Part shown: positions 17,709-25,651 of the stretch, in pieces
Layout of the letters: each line of letters begins with the position of its first letter
Position numbering within the stretch: the stretch's first letter is position 1
Assembly (NCBI RefSeq): GCF_000332995.1
Contig: NZ_BANS01000004.1
Location: 43,760-107,759, forward strand
DNA length: 64,000 nucleotides
DNA from: Gordonia amicalis NBRC 100051 = JCM 11271
Lineage (GTDB): Bacteria > Actinomycetota > Actinomycetes > Mycobacteriales > Mycobacteriaceae
Direction of reading: 5' to 3'
The notes under the pieces: generated by a model
Databases searched by the model: none
Told to the model about the DNA's origin: nothing
The model's input: the letters and a program-made list of their open reading frames with translations, nothing else
Made by a program: the position numbers and the translations under genes

Positions 17709-17714
17709 TAGGCT
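17709..17714 (+). promoter_or_regulatory. Putative -10 element of the sulfotransferase-like gene
   Basis: TAGGCT (TANNNT) ends 9 bp before the ATG at 17724, implying a leader of two or three bases at most. No ribosome site is present. Confidence 0.4.
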
Positions 17715-17723
17715 CGAGTCATC

Positions 17724-18875
17724 ATGTCCGTCGTTTACGTACACATAGGTCTCCCCAAGACCGGCACCACGCACCTGCAGGATCGACTCTGGCGCAACCG
17801 TGACCTGGCGTTGCAGACGTCGGGGCTGCTCTATCCGGGCAATGTGATCTCCGATCACTTCCACGCCGCGGTCCACCTCCAGCCGGAGCGCTACCTCGAC
17901 TGGGCCGACCCGGCCTTCGCCGGCGTGTGGCCCAAGCTGCTCGGGCAGATGCGGGCCTGGCCGCAGACGTCACTGCTGTCCCACGAGCTGTACAGCACCG
18001 CAACCAGCGAGCAGATCGAGCGGCTGCTGGCCGATCTGTCGTTCGCCGACGAGGTCCACGTGATCGCCACCGTCCGCGACCTCGGTAGGCAGCTCCCCTC
18101 GGTGTGGCAGGAGAATGTCAAGAATCAGCGTCGTGCCTCCTTCGACGAGTTCGTCGACGCGGTGGCTTTCGCGGCCGAGTCGAACTCGGTGGGCGAGACG
18201 GCCACCGACGACGCCGGTCCGCTCGTCGAGGACGAACCGTTCTGGGAGTTCCAGGACCACGTCGGCATCCTCGCCAAATGGGCGAAGTTCGTCGGGCCCG
18301 AACGGGTGCACGTGGTGACCGTCCCGCGCGGCCGGCCGGCGACGGGTGACACCCTGTGGGATCGCTTCCTCCGGGTCATGAACGTCGACCCCGCACCGCT
18401 GAACATCCCGGTGCCGAGTCTCAACAGTTCGTTGTCGGCCGCTCAGGCCGAGTTCCTGCGCGGTCTCAACCAGCGCCTCCAGCCCGAGACCATCGAATGG
18501 CGTCGCTACGAACGCATCATCAAGGGGCAGCTGATCGGCGAGATCCTGTTCGAAGCGCGGTCGGGCGCGCCGCAGGGGCTGACCGTCGAACATCGTCAGT
18601 GGGCCGCCGCCCAGGCGGCCACGATGGTGGAGTCGGTGCGCAACGCCGGATACGACGTCGCCGGCGACCTCGCCGACCTCGAGGTTTCCACGGAGGGCGC
18701 CGCCGACGCGCCGATGCCGTCGGACCGGGAGGTGCTCGACGTGGCGCTGGACACGATTGCGTCGATGGTGCTGGCGGCGCCGCTGCCCAAGGTGGGGCCA
18801 CCGGTCAAGACCCGCGCGGCCAACGTCCTGCGGCGAGTCAAGCGCCGCGCTCTCGCGATGCGTCGCTCGCGCTGA
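17724..18875 (+). CDS. Sulfotransferase-like protein
   Basis: 383 residues. The N-terminal HIGLPKTGTTHLQDRLW is the 5'-phosphosulfate-binding (PSB) loop of PAPS-dependent sulfotransferases, and VIATVRDLGRQLPSVWQENVK is a plausible 3'-phosphate-binding region. The C-terminal 60 residues are basic (VLRRVKRRALAMRRSR) and could contact membrane or nucleic acid. Acceptor unknown; candidates in Mycobacteriales are glycolipids. No other polysaccharide or lipid gene is adjacent. The sulfotransferase fold is well supported but activity is not shown by sequence. Confidence 0.78.
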   Translation: MSVVYVHIGLPKTGTTHLQDRLWRNRDLALQTSGLLYPGNVISDHFHAAVHLQPERYLDWADPAFAGVWPKLLGQMRAWPQTSLLSHELYSTATSEQIERLLADLSFADEVHVIATVRDLGRQLPSVWQENVKNQRRASFDEFVDAVAFAAESNSVGETATDDAGPLVEDEPFWEFQDHVGILAKWAKFVGPERVHVVTVPRGRPATGDTLWDRFLRVMNVDPAPLNIPVPSLNSSLSAAQAEFLRGLNQRLQPETIEWRRYERIIKGQLIGEILFEARSGAPQGLTVEHRQWAAAQAATMVESVRNAGYDVAGDLADLEVSTEGAADAPMPSDREVLDVALDTIASMVLAAPLPKVGPPVKTRAANVLRRVKRRALAMRRSR

Positions 18876-18954
18876 GCTGCGGTCGCGTGCCCTGCGCGAC
18901 ACGGGTGGCCAACCGTCGTGCCGTTTACGCGGTTATGCGGCACCATGGCACTTT

Positions 18955-20775
18955 ATGACCCCCGCATCGACAAGTGCGCCCGCCAAGAAGGCGGCGCGTA
19001 AGTCCGCATCCGCGAAGACGACGACGTCGAGCTCGTCCGGGAAATCGGCGTCGGGCCGATCCGGCGCGACGAAGAGTTCGGGATCGGCCGCCAAGCCGAC
19101 GAAGTCGAGTGGCGAGGGAAACTTCACCGGAAACTTCGGTGGATACGCAAAAGGCCCGTACGGCAAGGCATATGACGAGATGTTCGATGCCGCGGGGGAG
19201 GTGCGTACGCCCTACCGCGGCATCTACAAGGCGATGGCCGACGAGGACCAGTCCGATGTGGTCGAGGCCCGCGTCGAAGCACTGGGCCGCGCCTACCTCG
19301 ACCAGGGCGTGACCTTCTCGCTGTCCGGCAAGGAGCGTCCGTTCCCGTTGGACATTGTGCCGCGCGTGATTTCGGCCAGTGAGTGGAGCAAGCTCGAAGC
19401 GGGCATCACCCAGCGTGTGCAGGCGCTCGAGTTGTTCCTCGACGACATCTACGGCGAGCAGGAGATCCTGCGCGACGGTGTGCTGCCGAAACGCCTCGTC
19501 CACTCGTGTGAGCATTTCCATCGGCAGGCGGCAAACATCCGGCCGCCCAACGGTGTTCGCATCCACGTCGCCGGCATCGACCTGATCCGGGACGAGAACG
19601 GCGACTTCCGTGTCCTCGAGGACAATCTGCGCTCCCCGTCGGGTGTGTCGTATGTGCTCGAGAACCGTCGTGCGATGGCACGCGTGTTCCCCGACCTCTT
19701 CTCCAAACACCGCGTTCGTGCGGTGGCCGACTATCCGAGCCATCTGCTGCGGGCACTGCGGGCGTCGGCCGCGTTCAACGAGGCCGACCCGAACATCGTC
19801 GTGCTGACGCCGGGTGTGGCGAACTCCGCCTACTTCGAGCACTCGCTGCTCGCGCGGCTGATGGGCGTCGAGCTGGTCGAGGGGCGAGACCTCTTCTGCC
19901 GCGACAACGTCGTCTACATGCGGACCACCGAGGGCGAACAGCGCGTCGACGTCATCTACCGCCGGATCGACGACGACTTCCTCGATCCGATGCAGTTCCG
20001 CCCCGATTCGATGCTGGGTGTCGCCGGATTGCTCAACGCGGCCCGCGCCGGCAACGTGGTCATCTCGAGCGCGGTCGGCAACGGAGTGGGCGACGACAAG
20101 CTGATCTACACCTACGTCCCGGAGATCATCCAGTACTACCTCGGGGAGAAGCCCAGCCTGCAGAACGTCGACACCCTGCGCTGCTGGCTTCCCGAGGAAT
20201 GCGAGGAAGTGCTCGACCGGATCGACGAACTCGTCGTCAAACCCGTTGAGGGATCGGGCGGATACGGCATCGTCTTCGGGCCGGAGGTCACCAAGGCGGA
20301 ACTGGACACGCTGGCGCGTAAAGTCCGCAACGATCCGCGCGGCTGGATCGCGCAGCCCGTCGTGCAGTTGTCGACGGTGCCGACGAAGATCGGCAACGAG
20401 ATCCGGCCGCGTCACGTCGACCTGCGTCCGTTCGCCGTCAACGACGGTGAGTCCGTGTGGGTCCTGCCCGGTGGGCTGACGCGCGTCGCGCTGCCGGAGG
20501 GGTCGCTGGTGGTGAACTCCAGTCAGGGTGGCGGTTCCAAGGACACCTGGGTGCTGGCCAGCCGGACGTCGGAGGCCGAACGCGAACTGTCCGGGGCGAA
20601 GGTGGTCACCTCCAGCGGCGTCGCCGCGGCCCGACCCGCCGACAGCGCCCCCGACCCGGTCCACACACAGACCCAGCAGCAGCAGCAGGGCACGACATCC
20701 CGGTCGCAGTCGTCCGGCGGGCAGTGTCAGCAACTCGGCGACATGATCCAGCAGCAGGGCGGTGATCCCCGATGA
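18955..20775 (+). CDS. Circularly permuted ATP-grasp type 2 protein (Rv2411c-like)
   Basis: 606 residues. The first 65 are a Lys/Ser/Ala-rich disordered segment. The CP-ATP-grasp core follows (FGGYAKGPYGKAYDEMFD; RVLEDNLRSPSGVSYVLENR; DELVVKPVEGSGGYGIVFG; RPRHVDLRPFAVND), then a Gln-rich tail with a QQQQQ run. ATP-grasp enzymes of this class are predicted to form peptide-like bonds. They are almost always encoded with an alpha-E protein and a transglutaminase-like protein, as here. ATG 18955 is chosen; the longer frame from 18757 lies within the preceding gene. Overlaps the alpha-E gene by ATGA. Confidence 0.9.
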   Translation: MTPASTSAPAKKAARKSASAKTTTSSSSGKSASGRSGATKSSGSAAKPTKSSGEGNFTGNFGGYAKGPYGKAYDEMFDAAGEVRTPYRGIYKAMADEDQSDVVEARVEALGRAYLDQGVTFSLSGKERPFPLDIVPRVISASEWSKLEAGITQRVQALELFLDDIYGEQEILRDGVLPKRLVHSCEHFHRQAANIRPPNGVRIHVAGIDLIRDENGDFRVLEDNLRSPSGVSYVLENRRAMARVFPDLFSKHRVRAVADYPSHLLRALRASAAFNEADPNIVVLTPGVANSAYFEHSLLARLMGVELVEGRDLFCRDNVVYMRTTEGEQRVDVIYRRIDDDFLDPMQFRPDSMLGVAGLLNAARAGNVVISSAVGNGVGDDKLIYTYVPEIIQYYLGEKPSLQNVDTLRCWLPEECEEVLDRIDELVVKPVEGSGGYGIVFGPEVTKAELDTLARKVRNDPRGWIAQPVVQLSTVPTKIGNEIRPRHVDLRPFAVNDGESVWVLPGGLTRVALPEGSLVVNSSQGGGSKDTWVLASRTSEAERELSGAKVVTSSGVAAARPADSAPDPVHTQTQQQQQGTTSRSQSSGGQCQQLGDMIQQQGGDPR

Positions 20776-21749
20776 TGTTGGCGCGCAACGCCGAATCCCT
20801 CTATTGGATCGGCCGGTACGTGGAACGCGCCGACGACATGGCGCGCATCCTCGACGTCGCGATCCATCAGCTGCTCGAGGACACCACCGTCGACGTCGAC
20901 CAGCAGGCGCGACTGATCATCCAGGTGCTCGGCCTCGAGGCCCCCGAGACCGACGAGGAGCTCGACGTCTGGACGCTGACCGAGCGCGTCGCCTACGACG
21001 CCGACGCGGTCGGGTCGATCGTCGACCTGATCCGTGCGGCACGCGAGAATGCGCGGGGCGCAAGGGAAGTCACGTCGAGCGAGCTGTGGGAGTGTCTGAA
21101 CACCACCTACAACGGGCTCGACGCCGCCGAACGCCGCTCACGTCGCCTGGGGCCGCACGAGTTCCTCTCGTATGTGAAGAACCGTGCGGCGATGTTCGCC
21201 GGCCTCGCCGACGCCACCCTGAGCCACGACGACGGTTATCGCTACCTGCTGCTCGGCCGATCGGTCGAGCGGGTGGACATGACGATCCGGATGTTGTTGT
21301 CGCGTGCGGGGGATCGCACGTCGTCGCCCGCGTGGGTCAACGTGCTGGTGTCCGCCGGCGGTCACGACACCTTCCTGCGGACCTACCGCGGCGTCCTCGA
21401 CGCGGAGAACATCGTCGAGTTCATGCTGCTCGACCGTCTGTTCCCGCGGGCGATCTTCCATGCGCTCAGCGTCGCCGAGCGCAACCTCGCCCAGCTCGAG
21501 AAGGGCCCCAGCCGCGTCGGCGCACAGGCCGAGGCCCAGTTGCTGCTCGGCCGGGCGCGGAGTTCGCTGGAGTTCCTCGAACCGGGTGAGCTGCTCGACG
21601 GGCTGCAGGAACGGCTCGTCGATCTGCAGGACACCTGCCGTGCCGTCAACGAGGCGGTCACCAAGCAGTACTTCCATGTGTCGCCGTACGTCTCGTGGGC
21701 CGACGCCCGGGTCAGCGACGGGCAAGTCATCGAGGAGAGTGAACTGTGA
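20772..21749 (+). CDS. Alpha-E domain-containing protein (Rv2410c-like)
   Basis: 325 residues, nearly all helical. MLARNAESLYWIGRYVERAD and the YLLLGRSVERVDMTIRM repeat are the two ExxxR-type motifs that give the alpha-E family its name. Its function is not known experimentally; comparative genomics places it with CP-ATP-grasp and transglutaminase-like proteins in a predicted peptide synthesis or modification system. Overlapping start and stop codons (ATGA upstream, GTGA downstream) lock the three genes into one translational unit. Confidence 0.92.
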   Translation: MMLARNAESLYWIGRYVERADDMARILDVAIHQLLEDTTVDVDQQARLIIQVLGLEAPETDEELDVWTLTERVAYDADAVGSIVDLIRAARENARGAREVTSSELWECLNTTYNGLDAAERRSRRLGPHEFLSYVKNRAAMFAGLADATLSHDDGYRYLLLGRSVERVDMTIRMLLSRAGDRTSSPAWVNVLVSAGGHDTFLRTYRGVLDAENIVEFMLLDRLFPRAIFHALSVAERNLAQLEKGPSRVGAQAEAQLLLGRARSSLEFLEPGELLDGLQERLVDLQDTCRAVNEAVTKQYFHVSPYVSWADARVSDGQVIEESEL

Positions 21750-22594
21750 GCTGGCGTCTACGCGTCGTCCATTCCACCGGTTTCGCGTACAACGGTCCCG
21801 TCACCTCGTCGTACAACGAGGCCCGGCTCACGCCTCGCAGCGACGCCCGGCAGAACGTCATCGTCAACCGTGTCGAGACGGTCCCGGCCACCAGGTCGTA
21901 CCGCTACACCGACTATTGGGGAACCGCGGTCACCGCCTTCGATCTCCACGCGCCGCACGAGGAACTCGAGGTGTCGGGGATGTCGGTGGTCGAGACCGAT
22001 CGCGGGCAACGGCCGGGCGAGGACGAGCAGGCGACCTGGGAGGACATCACCAGCGACGCCGTGATCGACCGCTATGACGAGATGCTGTCCAACACCACGT
22101 ACGTGCCGAGGAACCGTCAGCTGATCTCGGCGGCCAAGAAGGTGGCCAAAGGCCTGACACCGGGGGAGACGGTCGAGGCGATCTCGCGGTTCGTCCACGA
22201 CGAGATGGAGTACGTTCCGGGCACCACGGGCGTGCACACCACCGCCGTCGACGCCTGGAACGAGCGCAAGGGCGTCTGTCAGGACTACGCACATCTCACC
22301 CTGGTGATGTTGCGGGGCCTGGGGATTCCCGCTCGCTACGTGTCGGGTTACCTGCATCCGGAACCCGATGCCGCGATCGACAAGACGGTCCAGGGCCAGA
22401 GCCATGCGTGGATCGAGGCGTGGACCGGTGGCTGGTGGGGCTATGACCCGACCAACGACACCTCGATCAGCGAACAGCACGTGTCGGTGGGCGTGGGTCG
22501 CGACTACGCGGACGTCTCGCCGCTCAAGGGTGTCTACACCGGCGGCGGCGCAACGGATCTCGACGTCATCGTGGAGATCACCAGGTTGGCCTAA
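21746..22594 (+). CDS. Transglutaminase-like protein (Rv2409c-like)
   Basis: 282 residues. An N-terminal beta domain (LRVVHSTGFAYNGPV...) is followed by a transglutaminase core with catalytic Cys in ERKGVCQDYAHLTLVMLRG, His in QSHAWIEAWTGG and Asp in GYDPTND. Predicted thiol protease or amide-transfer enzyme acting on the product of the ATP-grasp partner. GTG start overlapping the alpha-E stop. Its stop codon overlaps the stop of the convergent MazF-like gene by 4 bp, leaving no room for an intergenic terminator. Confidence 0.92.
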   Translation: MSWRLRVVHSTGFAYNGPVTSSYNEARLTPRSDARQNVIVNRVETVPATRSYRYTDYWGTAVTAFDLHAPHEELEVSGMSVVETDRGQRPGEDEQATWEDITSDAVIDRYDEMLSNTTYVPRNRQLISAAKKVAKGLTPGETVEAISRFVHDEMEYVPGTTGVHTTAVDAWNERKGVCQDYAHLTLVMLRGLGIPARYVSGYLHPEPDAAIDKTVQGQSHAWIEAWTGGWWGYDPTNDTSISEQHVSVGVGRDYADVSPLKGVYTGGGATDLDVIVEITRLA

Positions 22595-23019
22595 CGCCAG
22601 CCGAAGCGCGACCTGAGTTCGTCGGCCACGGCGTCGAAGCGGCGACGGTCGAGGACGGCGCCCTCGCGTCGGATTCCGTTGGCGTCGACGACGAGGACGC
22701 GGTCGAGTCGCACGAAGCTCGGCCGGTTCTGGGAGTCCCAGGTGCCGGCCCCGACGGCGAACCAGTCGTCGTCATCGCGGTGGTAGTCCTTGCTGGACAA
22801 CATGAGCCCGAGGACGTCATCGGAGGTCCCGTCGTTGGCATCGCGGCCCACGACGAGCACGGGGCGGTCCTTGCCCCGGCTCGGATCATCCTCGTAGGCG
22901 ACCCAGGTCCACACGATCTCGCCGGGATCGGCGTCGCCGTCGAGGTCCGGGACGTAGCTGATCGTGCGCGCCAGCTCCCGACTCGGTCGGAGAGCGGCGG
23001 GGCGATTGGTGCGGGTCAT
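22591..23019 (-). CDS. PemK/MazF-like protein
   Basis: 142 residues. PGEIVWTWVAYEDDPSRGKDRPVLVVG is the N-terminal SH3-like strand pattern of the PemK/MazF fold, with RPSFVRLDRVLVVD as the matching later strands. Classical MazF toxins are about 110 residues; here the first 28 residues are extra. No antitoxin gene is adjacent: the upstream partner is an alpha/beta hydrolase whose stop overlaps this start. It may be a housekeeping or orphan MazF-like protein rather than a toxin. Confidence 0.75.
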   Translation of the reverse strand: MTRTNRPAALRPSRELARTISYVPDLDGDADPGEIVWTWVAYEDDPSRGKDRPVLVVGRDANDGTSDDVLGLMLSSKDYHRDDDDWFAVGAGTWDSQNRPSFVRLDRVLVVDANGIRREGAVLDRRRFDAVADELRSRFGWR

Positions 23020-23714
23020 GCGGAAGTTTCTCCCATCAGGAACTCGTCCACCGCGTCGGCGGTCAGCGCGGCGGTCGGCTTCTTCTTCGGGTTCAGGTCG
23101 TGACCGACCTTCTCGAGTTCGACGATCCGTGTCGGCGCATCGATCAGACCGATGGCCTCGGCCATCTCCTCGGTGGTTCCGAACGGGTCGGTGCTGCCGT
23201 GGACGACGAGGGTCGGCACCGTGATCGACGGCAGGTGTTCGGTGCGCAGCCGGTCGGGCTTGCCCGGTGGGTGCAGCGGATAGGAGCTGAGCAGGAGACC
23301 GTCGGCGAGGGCCGGGCCGTCCTCGGCGACGGCCATCGACGCCTGGCGGCCGCCATAGGAGTGACCGCCGACGAACAGCGGGCCGTCGGACTCGGCCCGG
23401 AACATCGCGCAGGCGGCGCGGATGCCGTCGCGGTCGGCCGGCGACGTCGACGGACTGGGAGGTCCCTTGGGGCGGCGGCGGCGATAGGGGAGGTCGATCC
23501 GGGCGACGACATACCCGCGCGAACCCAGCTCGTCGGCCAGCGCGCGCAGGATGACGGCGGAACGGTTCCCGCCGGCGCCATGCGCGAGGACGATCGTGGC
23601 GCGCGGTGTGCCGTCGGGCCGGTGCACGTCGGCGGCGACGTCGTCGGTCTCGACGACGGTGATGGTGGTCCCTGGCTTTTCCGACTCGTCGGACTCGGCT
23701 GTCACGGCTGCCAC
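23016..23714 (-). CDS. Alpha/beta hydrolase (dienelactone hydrolase/TEX30-like)
   Basis: 232 residues. The oxyanion block is IVLAHGAGGNRSA, the nucleophile elbow GGHSYGG (Ser), the acid Asp in VVHGSTDPFG and the catalytic His in KVGHDLN. The fold resembles KANL3/TEX30-type small hydrolases; substrate unknown. Start GTG 23714, with GTG 23705 an alternative. Co-transcribed and coupled with the MazF-like gene (4-bp overlap), an association without obvious functional meaning. Confidence 0.85.
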   Translation of the reverse strand: MAAVTAESDESEKPGTTITVVETDDVAADVHRPDGTPRATIVLAHGAGGNRSAVILRALADELGSRGYVVARIDLPYRRRRPKGPPSPSTSPADRDGIRAACAMFRAESDGPLFVGGHSYGGRQASMAVAEDGPALADGLLLSSYPLHPPGKPDRLRTEHLPSITVPTLVVHGSTDPFGTTEEMAEAIGLIDAPTRIVELEKVGHDLNPKKKPTAALTADAVDEFLMGETSA

Positions 23715-23764
23715 GGTAGCGCCCCGCCATCCGCCTGGGCACCATTCGCGGCGCTCATGAGAAC

Positions 23765-25651
23765 ATGGTGGTCAACGCCCGTGTCCATCCTCGAGGAGTA
23801 GTTCCAATTCCCACCTTCGCCGACCAGACCTTCACCGACCCGGCGCGCATCCGGAACTTCTGCATCATCGCCCACATCGACCACGGAAAGTCGACGCTGG
23901 CCGACCGGATGCTGCAGCTCACCGGCGTGGTGGAAGAGCGCCAGATGCGAGCGCAGTACCTCGACCGCATGGACATCGAGCGCGAGCGCGGTATCACCAT
24001 CAAAGCGCAGAACGTACGCCTGCCCTGGCAGCTCGACGGTGACGACTACGTCGTGCACCTCATCGACACCCCCGGCCACGTCGACTTCACCTACGAGGTG
24101 TCGCGTGCGCTCGAGGCGTGTGAGGGTGCGGTGCTGCTCGTCGACGCGGCCCAGGGCATCGAGGCACAGACCCTCGCCAACCTCTATCTGGCGATGGAGA
24201 ACGACCTCACCATCATCCCGGTGCTCAACAAGATCGACCTGCCCGCGGCCGACCCCGACCGTTACGCCGCCGAGCTCGCCCACATCGTGGGTTGTGAGCC
24301 CGAGGACGTCCTGCGGGTGTCGGGCAAGACCGGTGTCGGCGTGTCGGAGCTGCTCGACGAGGTCATCCGCAAGGTGCCCGCACCCGTCGGCGACGCCGAC
24401 GCCCCGGCGCGAGCCATGATCTTCGACTCGGTCTACGACACCTACCGCGGCGTCGTCACCTACGTCCGTGTGGTCGACGGCAAGATCGTGCCCCGCGAGA
24501 AGATCCAGATGATGTCGACCGGCGCCACGCACGAACTGCTCGAGGTGGGCATCGTGTCACCGGAACCGAAGGTCACCCAGGGTCTCGGTGTGGGCGAGGT
24601 GGGCTACCTCATCACCGGTGTGAAGGACGTGCGGCAGTCGAAGGTCGGTGACACCGTCACCACCGCCCGCCACGGCGCGACCCAGGCCCTGACGGGCTAC
24701 CGCGAACCGCGGCCGATGGTCTACTCGGGCCTGTACCCGATGGACGGCTCGGACTATCCGGTGCTGCGTGAGGCGCTGGAGAAGCTGCAGCTCAACGACG
24801 CCGCGCTCACCTACGAGCCGGAGACGTCAGTGGCGCTCGGGTTCGGATTCCGGTGCGGCTTCCTCGGTCTGCTCCACATGGAGATCACCCGCGAGCGTCT
24901 CGAGCGCGAGTTCAATCTGGACCTCATCTCGACCGCTCCCAACGTGGTGTACCGCGTGGTGATGGAGGACGGCTCCGAGCACGTCGTCACCAACCCGTCG
25001 GACTGGCCGGAGGGCAAGACCCGCCACATCTACGAGCCGGTCGTGAAGACCACCGTGATCGCGCCGAGCGAGTTCATCGGCGCCATCATGGAACTGTGCC
25101 AGTCGCGCCGCGGCGAGCTCGGCGGCATGGACTACCTCTCCGAGACCCGCGTCGAACTCCGCTACACGCTGCCCATGGCGGAGATCATCTTCGACTTCTT
25201 CGACTCGCTGAAGTCGCGGACCCGCGGTTACGCCTCCCTCGACTACGAAGAGGCGGGCGAGCAGGAAGCGGACCTGGTGAAGGTCGACATCCTGCTGCAG
25301 GGTGAGGCCGTCGACGCGTTCAGCGCGATCGTCCACCGCGACGCCGCCTACGCCTACGGCAACCGGATGGCGCTCAAGCTCCGGGAACTCATCCCGCGCC
25401 AGCAGTTCGAGGTCCCGATCCAGGCGGCCATCGGCTCCAAGATCATTGCGCGCGAGAACATCCGGGCGATCCGCAAGGACGTGCTCGCGAAGTGCTACGG
25501 CGGCGACATCAGCCGTAAGCGCAAACTGCTCGAGAAGCAGAAGGAAGGCAAGAAGCGGATGAAGACGATCGGCCGCGTCGACGTCCCGCAGGAGGCGTTC
25601 GTCGCGGCGCTCTCCACCGATGCAGCAGGTGACAAACCGAAGGGTAAGTAG
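23765..25651 (+). CDS. lepA: Elongation factor 4 (LepA)
   Basis: 628 residues. Translational GTPase with G1 [10 protein letters not shown] near residue 36, G3 DTPGH and G4 NKID, then EF-G-like domains III and V and the LepA-specific C-terminal domain ([17 protein letters not shown]). It back-translocates or rescues stalled ribosomes. Start uncertain: ATG 23765 is the first in frame, yet a good GAGGAG ribosome site at about 23791 precedes only non-standard codons before the conserved [16 protein letters not shown]. The homologous N-terminus begins around there, so a shorter protein with an unusual start is possible. Confidence 0.95.
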   Translation: MVVNARVHPRGVVPIPTFADQTFTDPARIRNFCIIAHIDHGKSTLADRMLQLTGVVEERQMRAQYLDRMDIERERGITIKAQNVRLPWQLDGDDYVVHLIDTPGHVDFTYEVSRALEACEGAVLLVDAAQGIEAQTLANLYLAMENDLTIIPVLNKIDLPAADPDRYAAELAHIVGCEPEDVLRVSGKTGVGVSELLDEVIRKVPAPVGDADAPARAMIFDSVYDTYRGVVTYVRVVDGKIVPREKIQMMSTGATHELLEVGIVSPEPKVTQGLGVGEVGYLITGVKDVRQSKVGDTVTTARHGATQALTGYREPRPMVYSGLYPMDGSDYPVLREALEKLQLNDAALTYEPETSVALGFGFRCGFLGLLHMEITRERLEREFNLDLISTAPNVVYRVVMEDGSEHVVTNPSDWPEGKTRHIYEPVVKTTVIAPSEFIGAIMELCQSRRGELGGMDYLSETRVELRYTLPMAEIIFDFFDSLKSRTRGYASLDYEEAGEQEADLVKVDILLQGEAVDAFSAIVHRDAAYAYGNRMALKLRELIPRQQFEVPIQAAIGSKIIARENIRAIRKDVLAKCYGGDISRKRKLLEKQKEGKKRMKTIGRVDVPQEAFVAALSTDAAGDKPKGK

